Assembly (NCBI RefSeq): GCF_001666755.1 | Contig: NZ_LZJC01000122.1 | Location: 1-39,225, forward strand | Direction: 5' to 3' | DNA: 39,225 bases | Origin: Mycobacterium sp. E1214 | GTDB taxonomy: Bacteria > Actinomycetota > Actinomycetes > Mycobacteriales > Mycobacteriaceae | Shown: positions 37,664-39,225 of the stretch, in pieces | How the letters are laid out: every line of letters starts with the position of its first letter | How positions within the stretch are numbered: position 1 is the stretch's first letter | Notes under the pieces: generated by a model | The model's input: only the letters and a program-made list of their open reading frames with translations | The model's database searches: none | Told to the model about the DNA's origin: nothing | Translations under genes and position numbers: made by a program

Positions 37664-39225
37664 ATGGTGAGCCAGATCAGCGACGAGGCGCCGACCGGCC
37701 CCATCTCCGGGCCGCCGGGGCCGGCACAGCAAACGCCGCGGGCCCGCATCGCCCGCGCCGCCGGGCCCGGCGCCGGGCGCCGCGGCAACCTCGCCGCCGA
37801 CCTGACGGGCGTGGTGCTGGTGGTCGTGGCCCTGTTCCTGCCGTGGAACCTGTACTTCGGCCTGGGCATCCCGGACAGCAACACGACCGTGTTCGTCGTG
37901 CTGCTCGGCGTGACGCTGCTGTCCGTCGTCGCCTTCGCCGTAGCCGGGTCCTGGCGATCGGGCGGCGCGCCGTTGAACCCGCGCACCGCCGGCCTGATCC
38001 GGTTGCTGCTCAACGTGCCCTACCTGACGCTGGTGCTCGGGTTCGTGGCGTTCGACGCGGCCCAGACGGTGCGGTTCGGCGGCACGGTCGCCATCCCCGG
38101 CGGGGTGGGCCCGGGTGCCTGGGTGGGCGCCGCCGGCGCGCTGGTGGGCGCGCAGGCCCCGAGCACCGGCGCCCACGCGGGGCCGTTGCCCGCCGGCGAA
38201 GAGCGCACCGGCTGGCACGCGACCGCCCGCGTCATCGGCTACGTGTCCATGCTGGCCGCCGCCCTCAGCTTCGGCTTCAACCTGTACTGGCGGGTGCGGT
38301 ACGCGCTGCAAAGCCCCAACGGCGCGGGCGATTTCGGCAAGCAGAATGTCGCCGTCATCGCCACCGCCGTGGTCTACGGAGTGGTCGCGCTGGCCGCGGT
38401 CCTGGTGGCCTCCCGATGGCTGCTGCGCGGCACCCGCGCCGCGCAACTGGCGACCGTGGCGCTGGGATCCTCGGCCCTGGTCGCCGGGGTCGTGGTGTGG
38501 GTCCTGCCGGTGGGACGGGACCTCGACGCGTTCCACGGCATCGCGCAGAACACCTCGACCGCCGGTGTCGGGTTCGAGGGCTACCTGGCGTGGGCGGCCG
38601 GCGCCGCGATCTTCGCGCGCGGCGCGCTGCTGGGTGCGCGCACCGCCGCGCCGGCCGAGGAGGCGGCGTGGCGGGCGGCGGCCCGGCACGGGTTGCTGCT
38701 GATCGGGGTGTGGAGCGTGGGCTCGATGCTGATGCGGATCACCGACCTGCTGGTGGGCATCAGCCTGAACTACCCCTTCTCCCGCTACGACAGCGTGGTG
38801 CTGGCCGGGTTCGACCTCGTCACCGCCGCGCTGTCGCTGTGGGTGCGCGCCCGGCTGGCCCACGCCTCGGCGCGCCCGGTGGCGGCGCTGTGCGGGCTGG
38901 TCGCCACCCTCGGCGTGGCCCGGGTGGTCGTCGGGGTCGCGCTGGCGCCGCGGTTCGCGGATTCGCCCAATTCGCCGGAGCAACACCCGGTGTACGGCAA
39001 CAACCTGGCCCAGCAGATCACCAGCACCTTCGATCTCACGCTGGTCGGGGTGGCGCTGGGCGTCGTCGCGGCCACCCTCGTCGCCGGCCGGCTGAGCGGC
39101 CGGCGGCGCAATCGTCGCGCGCGGCCCGCTGCCGGACGCCCGGGCGGGCGGCCCGGCGCGCGCCGCCGACGTCCTGGGTTTCCGCGCGGCCGTCGACCCG
39201 GTGGAGGGGTTGCGCGGCTTCGCGT
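37664..39225 (+). CDS. Multi-spanning membrane protein (Rv0537c-like), runs off right edge
   Basis: The frame opens at ATG 37664 after a GGGGGG ribosome site and stays open to the window end (520 codons). Residues 1-45 are hydrophilic, Pro/Arg-rich and cytoplasmic. Then follow about ten membrane helices (for example DLTGVVLVVVALFLPWNLYFGLG, NTTVFVVLLGVTLLSVVAFAVAG and VIATAVVYGVVALAAVLVASRW). Loops carry RITDLLVGISLNYPFSRYD. After about residue 480 the composition becomes Arg/Pro/Gly-rich and looks non-coding in this frame, while the +1 frame looks coding. I recall Rv0537c as 477 residues, about where a TGA (39093) stands in the other frame. A frameshift near the C-terminus, or simply a later stop, is possible. 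Function unknown. Confidence 0.8.
   Translation, partial: MVSQISDEAPTGPISGPPGPAQQTPRARIARAAGPGAGRRGNLAADLTGVVLVVVALFLPWNLYFGLGIPDSNTTVFVVLLGVTLLSVVAFAVAGSWRSGGAPLNPRTAGLIRLLLNVPYLTLVLGFVAFDAAQTVRFGGTVAIPGGVGPGAWVGAAGALVGAQAPSTGAHAGPLPAGEERTGWHATARVIGYVSMLAAALSFGFNLYWRVRYALQSPNGAGDFGKQNVAVIATAVVYGVVALAAVLVASRWLLRGTRAAQLATVALGSSALVAGVVVWVLPVGRDLDAFHGIAQNTSTAGVGFEGYLAWAAGAAIFARGALLGARTAAPAEEAAWRAAARHGLLLIGVWSVGSMLMRITDLLVGISLNYPFSRYDSVVLAGFDLVTAALSLWVRARLAHASARPVAALCGLVATLGVARVVVGVALAPRFADSPNSPEQHPVYGNNLAQQITSTFDLTLVGVALGVVAATLVAGRLSGRRRNRRARPAAGRPGGRPGARRRRPGFPRGRRPGGGVARLR

Noticed and set aside
37454..38986. 510-codon minus-strand open frame at the right end
   Set aside because: Antisense of the multi-spanning membrane protein; composition His/Arg/Gln-rich and no start context.

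Overview
The window is high-GC, gene-dense actinobacterial DNA that I assign to Mycobacterium, most likely a slow-growing non-tuberculous species. Gene order and protein sequences match, from memory, the M. tuberculosis block Rv0537c to Rv0566c read in reverse orientation. GTG and TTG starts are frequent. Many genes have a TANNNT box 6-8 bases before the start codon, the usual mycobacterial leaderless layout. I see no insertion sequence, phage, CRISPR array or rRNA, and no gene-free stretch longer than 300 bases.

Left part (1-6.6 kb), more species-specific: the truncated start of a proline-rich secreted protein; an NRAMP-family metal transporter with a variant metal-site motif behind an IdeR/DtxR-like box; a two-gene unit of a 775-residue helical protein (annotated in relatives as TPR-repeat-region protein) and a four-helix membrane protein; a DMT-type transporter; a small four-cysteine secreted protein; a short hypothetical gene; and tRNA-Tyr(GTA).

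Middle part (6.6-25.4 kb): a YajQ-like protein, a Baeyer-Villiger-type flavin monooxygenase, glycerol-3-phosphate dehydrogenase, a SulP anion transporter, the HtpX protease, and the first half of a menaquinone locus. That half holds grcC1 (polyprenyl diphosphate synthase), menJ (menaquinone side-chain reductase) and menG/ubiE (methyltransferase). It also holds a minus-strand run of amidohydrolase, menC, bpoC-like hydrolase, menD, a small membrane protein and an alpha-mannosyltransferase, several joined by 4-base GTGA stop/start overlaps. A divergent acyl-CoA synthetase (fadD8-like) follows.

Right part (25.4-39.2 kb): a TetR regulator and an aldo/keto-reductase-like gene sharing a short promoter with two near-identical inverted repeats; a deazaflavin-type (F420) protein coupled to menB; an SDR and a glyoxalase-like gene with a perfect palindrome over its promoter; pitA (phosphate transport) preceded by four PHO-box-like repeats; small accessory genes; menE; and a polytopic membrane protein. 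On the minus strand lie a DUF2064 protein, a GT2 glycosyltransferase and a large membrane protein combining a degenerate Hsp70-like cytoplasmic domain with a Pro/Thr-rich external stalk. A multi-spanning membrane protein runs off the right edge.

MenB, MenC, MenD, MenE, MenG and MenJ plus a prenyl diphosphate synthase make this most of a menaquinone pathway. Isochorismate synthase, MenA, and a proven MenH or DHNA-CoA thioesterase are not seen here. The most interesting signals are regulatory: the TetR/AKR operator pair, the PHO-like repeats before pitA, the IdeR-like box on the NRAMP promoter, the palindrome before the glyoxalase-like gene, and about nine leaderless starts. M. tuberculosis names and lengths are recalled, not searched.
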